This document shows positions 47,216 through 56,255 of a stretch of 64,000 bases of DNA, in pieces; the first letter of the stretch is position 1, and the number at the start of each line of letters is the position of its first letter. The DNA is from Kribbella steppae (GTDB lineage: Bacteria; Actinomycetota; Actinomycetes; Propionibacteriales; Kribbellaceae), in contig NZ_SLWN01000001.1 of the NCBI RefSeq assembly GCF_004342025.1, positions 603,972 to 667,971 on the forward strand, read 5' to 3'. The translations under genes and the position numbers were made by a program. The notes under the pieces were generated by a model. It was given only the letters and a program-made list of their open reading frames with translations. It did no database searches and was not told the origin of the DNA.

Positions 47216-48148
47216 TCAGCGCTGCCCTTCGAAATTTTCGTACGCCGACACGATCCGGCCGACGAGCTTGTGCCGGACCACGTCGTGCGAGGTCAGCCGG
47301 CAGAACGTCAGGTCCTGGACGCCCTCGAGGATGTCCTGGACGACCCGGAGCCCCGAGTTCGTCCCGGTCGGCAGGTCGACCTGGGTGACATCGCCGGTGA
47401 CGACCATCTTGGAGCCGAATCCGAGCCGGGTGAGGAACATCTTCATCTGCTCCGGCGAGGTGTTCTGCGCCTCGTCCAGGATGATGAAGGCGTCGTTCAG
47501 GGTCCGGCCGCGCATGTAGGCCAGCGGCGCGATCTCGATCGTGCCGGCCGTCATCAGCCGCGGGATCGACTCCGGGTCCAGCATGTCGTGCAGGGCGTCG
47601 TACAGCGGCCGCAGGTACGGGTCGATCTTCTCCGATAGGGTGCCGGGCAGGAAGCCGAGCCGCTCACCGGCCTCGACCGCCGGCCGGGTCAGGATGATCC
47701 GGTTGACCTCCTTGGCCTGCAGCGCCTGGACCGCCTTGGCCACCGCCAGGTAGGTCTTGCCGGTACCGGCCGGGCCGATGCCGAACACGATGGTGTTCCT
47801 GTCGATCGCGTCGACGTACCGCTTCTGGTTCAGCGTCTTCGGCCGGATGGTGCGGCCGCGGCTGGACAGGATGTTCTGGGTCAGGACATCGGCCGGGCTC
47901 TCGACGGTGGCGGCCTTGATCATCGCGATACTGCGCTCGACCGAGTCCGCGGTCAGCCCGTGACCGGTCCGGACCACGGCGATCAGCTCGTCGATCAGCC
48001 GCTCGGCCAGGGCCAGCTCGGCCGGCTCGCCGGTCAGCGTGATCTCGTTGCCGCGGACCATGATGTCGGCGGCGAACTCCTTCTCGACGATGCGGAGGAA
48101 CTCGTCCCGGGCTCCGAGCAGGGCCACCATGTCGATGCTGTTCGGCAC
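47216..48148 (-). CDS. phoH: PhoH-like ATPase
   Basis: A 310-residue (or longer) cytoplasmic ATPase, often linked with YbeY in RNA metabolism. Walker [12 protein letters not shown], Walker [12 protein letters not shown], and [11 protein letters not shown] are clear; an N-terminal KH-like part precedes the ATPase. The GTG at 48148 has no ribosome site. In the same frame a CTG at 48229 has a perfect AGGAGG (48241-48236) six bases upstream and would add 27 residues, matching the longer N-terminus of the mycobacterial protein. Confidence 0.93.
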   Translation of the reverse strand: MPNSIDMVALLGARDEFLRIVEKEFAADIMVRGNEITLTGEPAELALAERLIDELIAVVRTGHGLTADSVERSIAMIKAATVESPADVLTQNILSSRGRTIRPKTLNQKRYVDAIDRNTIVFGIGPAGTGKTYLAVAKAVQALQAKEVNRIILTRPAVEAGERLGFLPGTLSEKIDPYLRPLYDALHDMLDPESIPRLMTAGTIEIAPLAYMRGRTLNDAFIILDEAQNTSPEQMKMFLTRLGFGSKMVVTGDVTQVDLPTGTNSGLRVVQDILEGVQDLTFCRLTSHDVVRHKLVGRIVSAYENFEGQR

Positions 48149-48339
48149 GACGATCTTGTGCGACGCCTGCGTGGCGGTGGCGGCGCCGTTCGCGCGCGCC
48201 TCCGGTTCGATACTGCGTGGCCTGGACAGGCTCTTCCTCCTGATGCCGGGGTAGCTGACCCACCCATGCTAGCCGTCTCCACCGACACCCTCACTTGTAA
48301 TTCCCCCGAACACGCCCAACCCGTGATCACATGACCCCT

Positions 48340-48375
48340 GGCCCCATGACCCGCCGGCGCCGAAGGCCCGGCCAA
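48340..48375. repeat. Second copy of the opp-gap repeat core
   Basis: GGCCCCATGACC followed by GCCGGCGCCGAAGGCCCGGCCAA-like sequence matches 33858-33894 with a single one-base gap (core written as GCCGGCGCCGAAGG). It lies between phoH and the sigma factor gene, upstream of the latter's promoter. Confidence 0.7.
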
Positions 48376-48383
48376 ACGGTGTT

Positions 48384-48412
48384 GTCAACCTGGGACGTGG
48401 TCTCCGCGTCAT
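48384..48412 (+). promoter_or_regulatory. ECF-type promoter of the sigma factor gene
   Basis: TGTCAACC (48384-48390 region) and CGTCAT (48407-48412) are spaced by 16 bases, as in ECF-sigma promoters with AAC at -35 and CGTC at -10. Transcription would start near 48419, the GTG start, suggesting autoregulation and a leaderless message. Confidence 0.5.
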
Positions 48413-48418
48413 CTTCTC

Positions 48419-48961
48419 GTGGCGCAACCGGCGGTGGTGTACGAAGAGGGCGTGACACATGAGTCCTCGTGGGATGCCGACGAGGCGCTGACGGCTGTCT
48501 ACACGGCGCACTACACGTCGCTGGTCCGCCTCGGCGCCTTGTTGCTGCGTGACACCGGTGCGGCGGAGGAGATCGTGCAGGACGCGTTCGTCGCGATGCA
48601 CGGCCGCTGGCACCGGCTGCGCGACCCGCACAAGGCGCTCGCCTACCTGCGCACCGCGGTGGTGAACCGCTGCCGCTCCCGCCAGCGCCACCTGGTGGTG
48701 GTGGACAAGCACACGCCCCGCTCGCTCCCGGATGAGCCGAGCGCCGAACACGCCGTCCTGCGGACGGTCGAGACCGACCGGGTGATCGAGGCCATGCGCA
48801 CCTTGCCGGAGAAGCAGCGCACCGTGATGGTGCTGCGGTACTACGGTGACCTGTCCGAGGCGGAGATCGCCGACACGATGGGGATCAGCCGGGGATCCGT
48901 GAAGAGCCACGCCGCGCGGGCGAGCAAGTCGCTCCGCCAGCTCCTGGAGCAGAACGCATGA
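48419..48961 (+). CDS. SigE-family (ECF-like) RNA polymerase sigma factor
   Basis: A 180-residue sigma-70 member: region 2 in YTSLVRLGALLLRDTGAAEEIVQDAF (split: YTSLVRLGALLL, AAEEIVQDAF) and region 4 in LPEKQRTVMVLRYYGDLSEAEIA followed by DTMGISRGSVKSHAARA. GTG at 48419 fits the predicted promoter; GTG at 48452 is a second choice. The next gene encodes a membrane protein with an N-terminal tail suited to hold it. Confidence 0.88.
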   Translation: MAQPAVVYEEGVTHESSWDADEALTAVYTAHYTSLVRLGALLLRDTGAAEEIVQDAFVAMHGRWHRLRDPHKALAYLRTAVVNRCRSRQRHLVVVDKHTPRSLPDEPSAEHAVLRTVETDRVIEAMRTLPEKQRTVMVLRYYGDLSEAEIADTMGISRGSVKSHAARASKSLRQLLEQNA

Positions 48962-49037
48962 ACGAGCGAACCGAGTGCATCGGAAAGCACAGGACGACTT
49001 GTGCCTCAGCCGCGCCCGGAGCGAAGCGAGGACGCGG

Positions 49038-50168
49038 ATGAGTGACCACCCGAACGACCCGTTCGACGACCTGATGCGCCAGGCCCTGGCCAACGAGGCG
49101 GACCGGATCGAACCGGCCGACGCCCTGCCCGAGATCCAGGCCCGTGCCCGCGCCCAGCGCCGCCCGGCCACCCGCCGTCCGTGGGTGCTCACCGCCGGTG
49201 CGGCCGCGATCGGTACCGCCGCGGCCATCGGCGCCTTCGCCGTCCTCGACGACAGCGCCAAAACCGCGGGTGACGACCAGTTGGCCGGCAGCCCGGGTAC
49301 GACGACCAGCGCCACCGGAGCCCCGTCGTCAACGATCCCGACGACCGCCCCCGCCCCGACCCCGGCGCCCTCGGCGGCGACGCAGCCCCCCACGTCGTCC
49401 CCCAAGACCACCGCTGCCCCCTCCGTCCGGGGCATACCTGAGACGGTGCGGAGTGCCGCCGTACCGGTCTACTGGCTCGGCGAAAAGGTCGGTACGACGA
49501 CGGCCGACCCGACCGTCCGGCTGTACCGCACGTGGAGCAAGATCGTCCACGGCCGGCCCGCGTTCGAGGCGGTCCGGATCATGACGTCGAAGGACGCCGG
49601 CGACCCCGACTACTACTCCGCCTGGCGCGGCGCCCAGGTGAGCTCGGTGACCCGCGCCGGCGACGTCGTGACGGTCGACTTCAAACAGCTCCCGCAGACA
49701 GAGCTGGACGAAGCTGCCGCCACCATCGCGACCCAACAGCTCGTCTACACGGTCCAGGGCGCCATGAACAACGCCCGCGACCGCGTCCAGGTCACCCAGC
49801 AAGGCAGGGCCGGCGGCCTCCTCTTCGGGCACATCGACACCTCGCGCCCGTTCAGCCGCGCAGAGGCGAGCAAGGTCCAGGCACTGGTGTGGATCGACAA
49901 CCTGACCGACGGCCAGGTCACCAAGAGCCCGCTCACCGTGACCGGAATCGCGGCCGCCTTCGAGGGCACGGTGAACTGGCGCGCCACCAACCTGAAAACC
50001 CGTGCAACCCAGGCCGACTTCACCACCACCAAGGAAGGTCAGGCCTTCTCACCGTTCGCCGTCCCCCTCAAGCTGCAACCCGGCCAGTGGCGAATCGAGG
50101 CCTACCTGATCTCCGACGCCGACGGCTCCATCAGCGACACCGACTCCAAGACCGTGTTCGTCAAGTAG
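49038..50168 (+). CDS. Membrane-anchored GerMN/Gmad2 protein, likely sigma-factor partner
   Basis: A 376-residue protein. Residues 1-50 form a cytoplasmic acidic tail (FDDLMRQALANEADRIEPAD), 52-70 one membrane helix, 75-125 a Thr/Pro/Ala-rich linker, about 135-270 a GerMN domain (VPVYWLGEKVG, VRLYRTWSKI) and 285-376 a Gmad2 immunoglobulin-like domain (PLTVTGIAAAFEGTVNWR, VYLI-type end seen as IEAYLISDADGS). The tail-helix-sensor layout after a sigma gene suggests an anti-sigma factor. ATG at 49038; the frame opens earlier at 48975. Confidence 0.78.
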   Translation: MSDHPNDPFDDLMRQALANEADRIEPADALPEIQARARAQRRPATRRPWVLTAGAAAIGTAAAIGAFAVLDDSAKTAGDDQLAGSPGTTTSATGAPSSTIPTTAPAPTPAPSAATQPPTSSPKTTAAPSVRGIPETVRSAAVPVYWLGEKVGTTTADPTVRLYRTWSKIVHGRPAFEAVRIMTSKDAGDPDYYSAWRGAQVSSVTRAGDVVTVDFKQLPQTELDEAAATIATQQLVYTVQGAMNNARDRVQVTQQGRAGGLLFGHIDTSRPFSRAEASKVQALVWIDNLTDGQVTKSPLTVTGIAAAFEGTVNWRATNLKTRATQADFTTTKEGQAFSPFAVPLKLQPGQWRIEAYLISDADGSISDTDSKTVFVK

Positions 50169-51543
50169 CCGGTAACCAGACGGTGAAGGTGGCGCCGCCT
50201 TCGGGGGCGGGGCCGGCGGTCATGGTGCCGCCGAGTCTGGAGACCAGACCGAAGGCCAGCGCCAGGCCGATTCCGGATCCCACCGGGCGGCGGCCGCGGT
50301 ACTTCTCATGGAGTACACCGCGCTCGAAGGCCACCGCGTAGTCCTCGGGTGCGAGTCCTGGACCGCCGTCACGGACCTGGAGCGCCACCGTCCCCGGCCG
50401 GGTGGAATCCAGTGCCAGGGTCAGCTGCGAACCAGCCGGGGTCACGCGCAGCGCGTTCTCGGCCAGTCCGTCCAGAACCTGACGGATCCGCCGGGCATCG
50501 GTGGTCGCCACCGCCGGTGACGGCGGCAGTTCGAGCCGGAAGTGCACGCCTTGACGCTCGCACCGCACCCGCCAGACCTCCGCACAGGCGCTGATCGTCT
50601 CCCGGAGATCCACTTCGGCCACGTCGAGCCGGAACTGGTCCGCGCCGACTCGAGCCAGGTCGAGCAGATCACTGACCAGACGCTCGAGCCGCTGCGACTC
50701 CCGCTGAATCACCTGGCCGGCACGCTGGGCTTCCGGCCCGGTGACGACACCGTCCGCGATCGATTCGGCGAACCCATGGACGGACGTCAGCGGCGTACGG
50801 AGCTCATGCGAGACCGAGAGCAGGAACTCGCGCTGCCGCTCCTCGCTGTGCTGCAAGGCGATCGACAGTTCGTTGACGGCCTCGGCCACCTCGGCGACCT
50901 CAGCCGGTCCTTCGACCGGGACGTGCAGATCCCGTCGTCCTTGCCGCATTGCCCCCGCGACATCCGCCGTACGGCGCAGTGGACGAGCGAGCAGTCGACC
51001 CAGGAGCCCACCGGCCAACGCAGCCACCAGAAGTCCGGCACCCAACGCGAGCAGGATGTTCCGGACCAGGATCCGCTGGGCGCTGTCCGGAATCCGCAAC
51101 GGCTCGACCAACGCGAATCCCGACTGCGGGCCTACTCCTCTGGCCTCGACCAGGTATTCCTGGCCGTTCACGGACACCTTCGTGGAGATCCGCTGCCCGC
51201 CGTTGATCCCGGTCAGGCCGGCCGCCGTCGCCGCGTCGGTGGACCGCCGGTCGGTGGGCTGGATACCGCGACGAGGCAACAGAATCACCACGACGATGCC
51301 CTGCCCGCGGACCACTTCGGCGGCGCGCCCCAGCCCGACCGCTCGCGAGCCCAGCCCGCGCTCGTCCACCTGGCTGGCCAGTACGTCGGCCTGCGCGGCC
51401 AGTGAGTCCTGCAGCACGCCTTGCGCAGAACGCCGAGCCAGGCCGGCCATCACCAGACCGGCCACGAGTACGGCGACCCCGGCCACCGCCACACACACCA
51501 GCACCACTCGGGTCGCCAACGACCCCCGTCTGCCTGTCGTCAT
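50161..51543 (-). CDS. Sensor histidine kinase (OmpR-type pair)
   Basis: A 460-residue kinase: helix near 12-35, extracytoplasmic sensor to about 160, second helix near 163-185, HAMP domain, HisKA with SVSHELRTPLTSVHGFAES (His near residue 245), and HATPase_c with GLAENALRVTP (N box) and GSGIGLALAFGLVSRLGG. It pairs with the response regulator whose stop overlaps its start. Its 3' end overlaps the convergent GerMN gene by eight bases. Confidence 0.9.
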   Translation of the reverse strand: MTTGRRGSLATRVVLVCVAVAGVAVLVAGLVMAGLARRSAQGVLQDSLAAQADVLASQVDERGLGSRAVGLGRAAEVVRGQGIVVVILLPRRGIQPTDRRSTDAATAAGLTGINGGQRISTKVSVNGQEYLVEARGVGPQSGFALVEPLRIPDSAQRILVRNILLALGAGLLVAALAGGLLGRLLARPLRRTADVAGAMRQGRRDLHVPVEGPAEVAEVAEAVNELSIALQHSEERQREFLLSVSHELRTPLTSVHGFAESIADGVVTGPEAQRAGQVIQRESQRLERLVSDLLDLARVGADQFRLDVAEVDLRETISACAEVWRVRCERQGVHFRLELPPSPAVATTDARRIRQVLDGLAENALRVTPAGSQLTLALDSTRPGTVALQVRDGGPGLAPEDYAVAFERGVLHEKYRGRRPVGSGIGLALAFGLVSRLGGTMTAGPAPEGGATFTVWLPAT

Positions 51544-52229
51544 CGGTCGAGGTCGGCGGCGTACCCGACGCCGCGCACAGTGCGGATAGGGCTGGACGGG
51601 CCGAGCTTGGCGCGGAGCTGGGCGATGTGTACATCGACGGTCCGGGTGCCGGCCGAGCTCTGGTATCCCCAGACCGAGCTGAGGAGCTCATCGCGTTCGA
51701 AGACCCGGCCCGGCCGACGGAACAGCTGCGCGAGCAAGTCGAACTCCGTGGACGTCAGCGACACCTCCGCGTCGTCGGCCCAGGCTCGCCGACGGCTCAC
51801 ATCGACCCGTACACCGCCGACGCTGAGCACCTCCCCGGCCGGAACCGCACCGCCGCTGCGGCGCAGCACAGTCCGCACGCGCAATGCGAGTTCCCGCGGG
51901 CTGAAGGGCTTGGTGATGTAGTCGTCGGCGCCCAGCTCCAGGCCGAGCAGGCGATCCACCTCGTCGTCGCGGGCGGTGACGAACAGGATCGGAGTCCAGT
52001 CCTCGGCGGCGCGGATCGTGCGGCAGACGTCCGCACCGTCCCGGCCCGGCAGCCCGATGTCGAGGATCACCGCGACCGGCCGCAGCCGCCGCCACGCCGC
52101 CAGCGCCGCATCGCCATCGGTCTCGACGTGGACGGCGTACCCGTCCCGCCGCAGGTAGAGCGTGATCACCTCGGCGATCGCGGCCTCGTCCTCCACCACC
52201 AGCACCAGTCCGCGACCGGGTGCGCCCAT
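51540..52229 (-). CDS. OmpR/PhoB family response regulator
   Basis: A 229-residue regulator with receiver VLVVEDEAAIAEVI, phospho-Asp in AVILDIGLPGRDG, Lys in YITKPFSPREL, and a winged-helix effector domain ending IRTVRGVGYAADL. ATGs at 52232 and 52229 both follow AGGAG; the second has better spacing. Confidence 0.92.
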   Translation of the reverse strand: MGAPGRGLVLVVEDEAAIAEVITLYLRRDGYAVHVETDGDAALAAWRRLRPVAVILDIGLPGRDGADVCRTIRAAEDWTPILFVTARDDEVDRLLGLELGADDYITKPFSPRELALRVRTVLRRSGGAVPAGEVLSVGGVRVDVSRRRAWADDAEVSLTSTEFDLLAQLFRRPGRVFERDELLSSVWGYQSSAGTRTVDVHIAQLRAKLGPSSPIRTVRGVGYAADLDR

Positions 52230-52254
52230 CATGTTGCTCCTGGGGAGTGCCTGC

Positions 52255-52491
52255 TCAGGGAGAGCCGTCCGATGCCAGCTCCGAATCAATGGCGTCCAGG
52301 GTAGACCCGATCCCCGCCAGCTCCTGGCCGGGCGTCCCCGCCTGCCCCTGCTCGGGCGACCCCGCCTGTTGGCCCGCGCCGGCCGGAGCCGCGGGCTGCG
52401 GACCGGCAGGTTGTTCGGCGGAGCCCCCGCAGGCGGCCAGGCTGACGACCAGCCCGGCGGTCCCGATCAGCGCGACCAGGCTCCGCATCAC
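52255..52491 (-). CDS. Small lipoprotein
   Basis: A 78-residue lipoprotein: signal peptide ending in LAAC (Cys21), then a Pro/Gln/Gly/Ala-rich stretch and a short acidic end LDAIDSELASDG. GTG at 52491 or ATG at 52488 overlaps the stop of the upstream exported protein gene. It is encoded with a two-component system and may be a sensor accessory (inference). Confidence 0.68.
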   Translation of the reverse strand: MMRSLVALIGTAGLVVSLAACGGSAEQPAGPQPAAPAGAGQQAGSPEQGQAGTPGQELAGIGSTLDAIDSELASDGSP

Positions 52492-52904
52492 TTCACCACC
52501 TGGCAGTGCTTGGTCTTGAACGCCTCGAGCTCGCCCTTGATCTTGCCGAGCTGCTCAAGCCGTCCGGCCCTGCGCTCGGCCCGCTTCTCGAGCTGGGTGG
52601 CGACCTTCTCGTGCCCCTTCGCCCGCTGCTTCACCGCCCGGGCCTTCAGCCACGCCACCGAACCCTTCACGTCGGCCCCACCGTTGATCCTGGTCGCCAG
52701 CTTCTCCCGGCGCGCGATCAGCTTCGGCAGCACCTCGGCACACAGCCGCTGGGACTCCTCCGCGCTCAAGGTGATCGGCCCATAGGTCGGCGTCGGGGTC
52801 GGTGTCTCCCCAGGATCGGCCGCCGCGACCGTCGTACCTCCGACCAGACCACTCAGCAGTAGGACGGCCGACGTACCCCAAGCCATGCCGCGGGACCTGC
52901 GCAT
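52488..52904 (-). CDS. Small secreted helical protein
   Basis: A 138-residue exported protein: signal peptide SAVLLLSGLVGGTTVAAA, a Thr/Pro linker, and a basic, strongly helical domain with two cysteines (LCAEVLPKLIARREKLATRI ... FKTKHCQVV). The pattern of charged helices recalls small periplasmic sensors but no family is recognised. ATG at 52904 follows AGGAG. First gene of the four-gene unit exported protein-lipoprotein-regulator-kinase. Confidence 0.72.
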   Translation of the reverse strand: MRRSRGMAWGTSAVLLLSGLVGGTTVAAADPGETPTPTPTYGPITLSAEESQRLCAEVLPKLIARREKLATRINGGADVKGSVAWLKARAVKQRAKGHEKVATQLEKRAERRAGRLEQLGKIKGELEAFKTKHCQVVK

Positions 52905-53057
52905 CTCGCCACTCCTCGCTCTCGACGAACCCGGCACGTCGCCGGACAGGACTGACTCTCCCCGCCCGGCGTTCGAAAACGATCCCCGGTGTGTTCGGGC
53001 TGTGTAAGGATCCGCGCCCTCAGGTCCGGAATAGGAAGGACAACGCGCGCTCCGCGG

Positions 53058-53774
53058 CTAGCTCCAGCGCGAGCGGGCGAGCAGGGCTGACGCGGCGGCG
53101 ACGCCGGCGGTCGAGGTTCGCAGCACGGTCTCGCCGAGGCGGACCGGCTCAACGTCGAAGGCCTCCAGCTCGGCCGGTGAGATGCCGCCTTCGGGGCCGA
53201 TCACCATCACGATGTCCCCGGCCTCGGGCAAATCCAAGCCCGCCAGCGGGGCCTTCGCTTCTTCGTGCAGTACGACGGGCAGCGCAGCGTCGGCCACCAG
53301 GCGCGCGACCTCCGCGGTGGTGGCGATCGGGGCCACCTCGGCGAACCAGCTCCGGCGGGACTGCTTGCTCGCCTCGAACGCCCATGCCTGCCATTTCGCC
53401 AGGGTCTTCGCGGACCGCTCCGGGTTGCTGCGGAACTGACTCCGCTCCGCGTTCCACGGCACGATCACGTCCGCGCCGACCTCGGTCAGCATCTCGACCG
53501 CCAACTCGGCCCGCTCCCCCTTCGGCAACGCCTGTACGACGACCAACCGCGGGCTGCTCGCCGGCACCGTCCCACGGTTGTCGACAGCAACAGTCACCCC
53601 AGCCTTCGACGCAGCTGTCACAGCCCCGTCGGCATACGCCCCACGCCCATCAGTCAGCCGAATCCGCTCGCCGGGACCGATCCTGCGCACCACCGCCGCA
53701 TGCCGGCCCTCCGGGCCGTCCAGCGTCACCTCGTCACCGGACAGGTCTTCCGCGAAGAAGACCGCGACGCCCAT
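53058..53774 (-). CDS. rsmE: 16S rRNA m3U1498 methyltransferase
   Basis: SAM-dependent SPOUT methyltransferase acting on U1498 of 16S rRNA. The 238-residue protein has an N-terminal PUA-like domain and the C-terminal knot with VMVIGPEGGISPAELEAF and LGETVLRTSTAGVAAASAL. Starts directly after the dnaJ stop (adjacent bases), as in the actinobacterial hrcA-dnaJ-rsmE order. Confidence 0.95.
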   Translation of the reverse strand: MGVAVFFAEDLSGDEVTLDGPEGRHAAVVRRIGPGERIRLTDGRGAYADGAVTAASKAGVTVAVDNRGTVPASSPRLVVVQALPKGERAELAVEMLTEVGADVIVPWNAERSQFRSNPERSAKTLAKWQAWAFEASKQSRRSWFAEVAPIATTAEVARLVADAALPVVLHEEAKAPLAGLDLPEAGDIVMVIGPEGGISPAELEAFDVEPVRLGETVLRTSTAGVAAASALLARSRWS

Positions 53775-54917
53775 CTAGTGGGCGCCGAAGGCGTCGCGAA
53801 GGCGGCCGAAGACGCCCTTGTGGGCGGCTTGGACCTGGCCCTGGGGGCGCTCCTCGCCGCGGATGCCGGCCAGCTGCCTCAACAGGTCGGCCTGCGCGTC
53901 GTCCAGCTTGGTCGGGGTCTCGACGATCACCTGGACGATCAGGTCACCACGACCCGCGTGCCGCAGTCGCGGGACACCAAGAGCGGTCAACGTCATCGCC
54001 ATACCGGACTGGGTGCCCGGCCGGATCTCCAGCGGGGTCGTCTCGCCCTCCAGCGTCGGCAGGTCGATCGTCGTACCGAGCGCCGCCGCCGTCATCGGCA
54101 GGGTGACCGTGCAGTGCAGGTCGTCGCCGTTGCGGGTGAAGATGTCGTGCTGCTCGACCTCGATCTCGACGTACAGGTCACCGGCCGGACCGCCGCCGGG
54201 GCCGACCTCGCCCTGGCCGGACAGCTGGACCCGGGTGCCGGTGTCGACGCCGCCGGGGATCTTCACGGTGACGGTACGACGGGACCGGACCCGGCCGTCG
54301 CCGGAGCACTCGACACACGGACTCGGGATGGTCGTGCCGAAGCCGCGGCAGTTCGGGCACGGCCGCATCGTCCGCACCTCGCCGAGGAACGAGCGCTGGG
54401 TGTGGGTGACCTCGCCGCGGCCGTGGCAGATCTCGCAGGTGACCGGCTCGGAACCGGCCGCCGCACCGGACCCCGAACAGGTCGGGCACAGGACGGCGGT
54501 GTCCACCTTCAGCTCCCGGGTGGTGCCGAAGGCAGCCTCGGCCAGGTCGATCCGCAGCGGGATCAGCGCGTCCTGGCCGCGCCGGGTCCGCGGCCGCGGC
54601 CCGCGGGTGGCCCCGCCGGTCTGGCCGAAGAAGGCGTCCATGATGTCGGTGAAGGTGAAGGCCTGGCCGAATCCGGCACCGCCCGGTCCTGCACCTGCGG
54701 TCGCGAACGGGTCGCCGCCGAGATCGTGCATCTGCCGCTTCTGCGGGTCGCTCAGCACCTGGAAGGCCCGGCCGATCTCCTGGAACTTGTGGTGCGCGTC
54801 CTCGGAGTCGTTCACGTCCGGGTGGTACTGGCGGGCCAGCTTGCGGTACGCCTTCTTGATCTCGTCCGGTGAAGCGTCACGGCTGACGCCCAGGACGGCG
54901 TAGTAATCGGTGCTCAT
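53775..54917 (-). CDS. dnaJ: Chaperone DnaJ (DnaJ2 type)
   Basis: A 380-residue J-domain co-chaperone of DnaK. J domain with YHPDVND (HPD near residue 35), Gly/Phe region near 70-110, four CxxCxGxG-type zinc repeats ([32 protein letters not shown]), then the C-terminal substrate domain. ATG at 54917; the frame stays open to 55103 through the hairpin element but lacks homology. Coupled with hrcA upstream and rsmE downstream. Confidence 0.95.
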   Translation of the reverse strand: MSTDYYAVLGVSRDASPDEIKKAYRKLARQYHPDVNDSEDAHHKFQEIGRAFQVLSDPQKRQMHDLGGDPFATAGAGPGGAGFGQAFTFTDIMDAFFGQTGGATRGPRPRTRRGQDALIPLRIDLAEAAFGTTRELKVDTAVLCPTCSGSGAAAGSEPVTCEICHGRGEVTHTQRSFLGEVRTMRPCPNCRGFGTTIPSPCVECSGDGRVRSRRTVTVKIPGGVDTGTRVQLSGQGEVGPGGGPAGDLYVEIEVEQHDIFTRNGDDLHCTVTLPMTAAALGTTIDLPTLEGETTPLEIRPGTQSGMAMTLTALGVPRLRHAGRGDLIVQVIVETPTKLDDAQADLLRQLAGIRGEERPQGQVQAAHKGVFGRLRDAFGAH

Positions 54918-54943
54918 ACTCCAGACCAGGGGGTTGGTGGTGT

Positions 54944-55108
54944 AGGGGGTGTCTGATGGTCCAGCGCCGTAGCGAGCGGTGCTCGGTGCGGTAGCTCGGC
55001 GTGCTGGAGTGAAGGCCTCGATGCTTTTCCATCGTGGCCTTTGCTCCAGTGCGGCGAGATGCCGTGCCGAGTGCCGCGCAGTAGGCGTTGGACCATCAGA
55101 CACCCCCT
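54944..55108 (+). ncRNA. 165-bp hairpin element between hrcA and dnaJ (candidate RNA)
   Basis: The outer 20 bases (54944-54963, beginning AGGGGGTGTCTGATGG) are exactly complementary to 55089-55108. Inside, 54974-55018 pairs with 55035-55079 almost throughout, closing on CGATG/CATCG with a six-base loop. Ten non-Watson-Crick positions are G-U in a plus-strand RNA and only one is C-A; in a minus-strand RNA the ten become A-C. This asymmetry points to a functional plus-strand transcript, although both flanking genes are on the minus strand. It ends one base from the hrcA stop. Confidence 0.6.
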
Positions 55109-55109
55109 C

Positions 55110-56153
55110 CTAGGTGTCGGCCAGGATTTGGCTGACGTAGCGCGCGACGGCGCGTACGGCGCCCATCGTGCTCGGATAGTCCATGTGGGTCGGGCCGACG
55201 ATGCCGAGCGTGGCCAGCGCCTCCGACTTGGACCCGTACCCGGTCGCGACCACCGACGTGGTGGCCAGTTCCTCGTACGGGTTCTCGTGCCCGATGCGGA
55301 CCGTCAGGGTCTGCGGGTTGGTCGCCTCACCGAGCAGCTTCAGCAGGATGACGTGCTCCTCCAGCGCCTCCAGCACCGGCTTCACGTTGCGCTCGAAGTC
55401 GTCGCCGTACCGGGTCAGGTTGGCCGCGCCGCCGACCGCGATCCGCTGCTCGCCGACCTCGTCGGTGAACGTCTCCAGCAGCGTCGTCACGATCGCCGCC
55501 ACCAGCGGGCGGTCTGCCGGGGCGAACAGATCGCTGACCGCGACCAGGGACGTGGTCGCGTCGCTCAGCCGCTGTCCGGCCAGCGCGGTGTTCAGCCGGG
55601 ACCGCAGGTCCGCGATCAGCTGCTCGTCGACGTCGTGCGGCGGCTCGACGATCCGCTGCTCGACCCGGCCGCTGCTGGTGATCAGCACCAGGAGCAGGCG
55701 GCGCGGTGTCATCGTGACCACCTCGATGTGCCGCACGCTCGACCGGTTCAGCGACGGGTACTGCACGATCGCGACCTGCCGGGTGATCTGGGCGAGCAGC
55801 CGGACCGTACGGCGTACGACGTCGTCCAGGTCGACCGCGCCGGCCAGGAAGGAGGTGATCGCCTTCTTCTCGGCCGCGGTCAGGGTCTTGACCGTGCTCA
55901 GCTTGTCCACGAACAGCCGGTAGCCGGCATCGGTCGGGATCCGGCCGGCGCTGGTGTGCGGCTGGGTGATGTACCCCTCCTCCTCCAGCGCGGCCATGTC
56001 GTTGCGCACGGTCGCCGGAGACACTCCGAGGTTGTGCCGGTCCACCAGCGTCTTCGAGCCGACCGGCTCGTGTGTCGCCACGTAGTCCTCGACGATGGCG
56101 CGGAGAACATCCAGCTTGCGTTCGTCCAGCACGCGCACACCCTCTCTCGCCAT
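55110..56153 (-). CDS. hrcA: Heat-inducible transcription repressor HrcA
   Basis: Represses class I heat-shock genes by binding CIRCE. The 347-residue protein has an N-terminal winged helix ([23 protein letters not shown]), then [20 protein letters not shown] and a C-terminal GAF-like domain with [20 protein letters not shown] near the end. A CIRCE element lies 25 bases upstream, giving autoregulation of hrcA-dnaJ-rsmE. Confidence 0.96.
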   Translation of the reverse strand: MAREGVRVLDERKLDVLRAIVEDYVATHEPVGSKTLVDRHNLGVSPATVRNDMAALEEEGYITQPHTSAGRIPTDAGYRLFVDKLSTVKTLTAAEKKAITSFLAGAVDLDDVVRRTVRLLAQITRQVAIVQYPSLNRSSVRHIEVVTMTPRRLLLVLITSSGRVEQRIVEPPHDVDEQLIADLRSRLNTALAGQRLSDATTSLVAVSDLFAPADRPLVAAIVTTLLETFTDEVGEQRIAVGGAANLTRYGDDFERNVKPVLEALEEHVILLKLLGEATNPQTLTVRIGHENPYEELATTSVVATGYGSKSEALATLGIVGPTHMDYPSTMGAVRAVARYVSQILADT

Positions 56154-56177
56154 CGACCGTCGGCAGTCAGCGGACCC

Positions 56178-56204
56178 TTGGCACTCAAATGATCCGAGTG
56201 CCAG
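56178..56204 (-). promoter_or_regulatory. CIRCE operator of hrcA
   Basis: TTGGCACTC and GAGTGCCAG are separated by nine bases; the inner eight pairs are perfect, matching consensus TTAGCACTC-N9-GAGTGCTAA. A -10 hexamer TAGACT on the minus strand lies directly upstream, so the operator covers the transcript start. Confidence 0.88.
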
Positions 56205-56255
56205 TCTACCGAGCCGTAGTAGCCGCTAGCGCCAGCAAGCGGCGTGGGACGGGTC

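Noticed and set aside
54918..55103. 62-residue N-terminal extension of DnaJ
   Set aside because: It lies inside the hairpin element and precedes the universal J-domain start [10 protein letters not shown].
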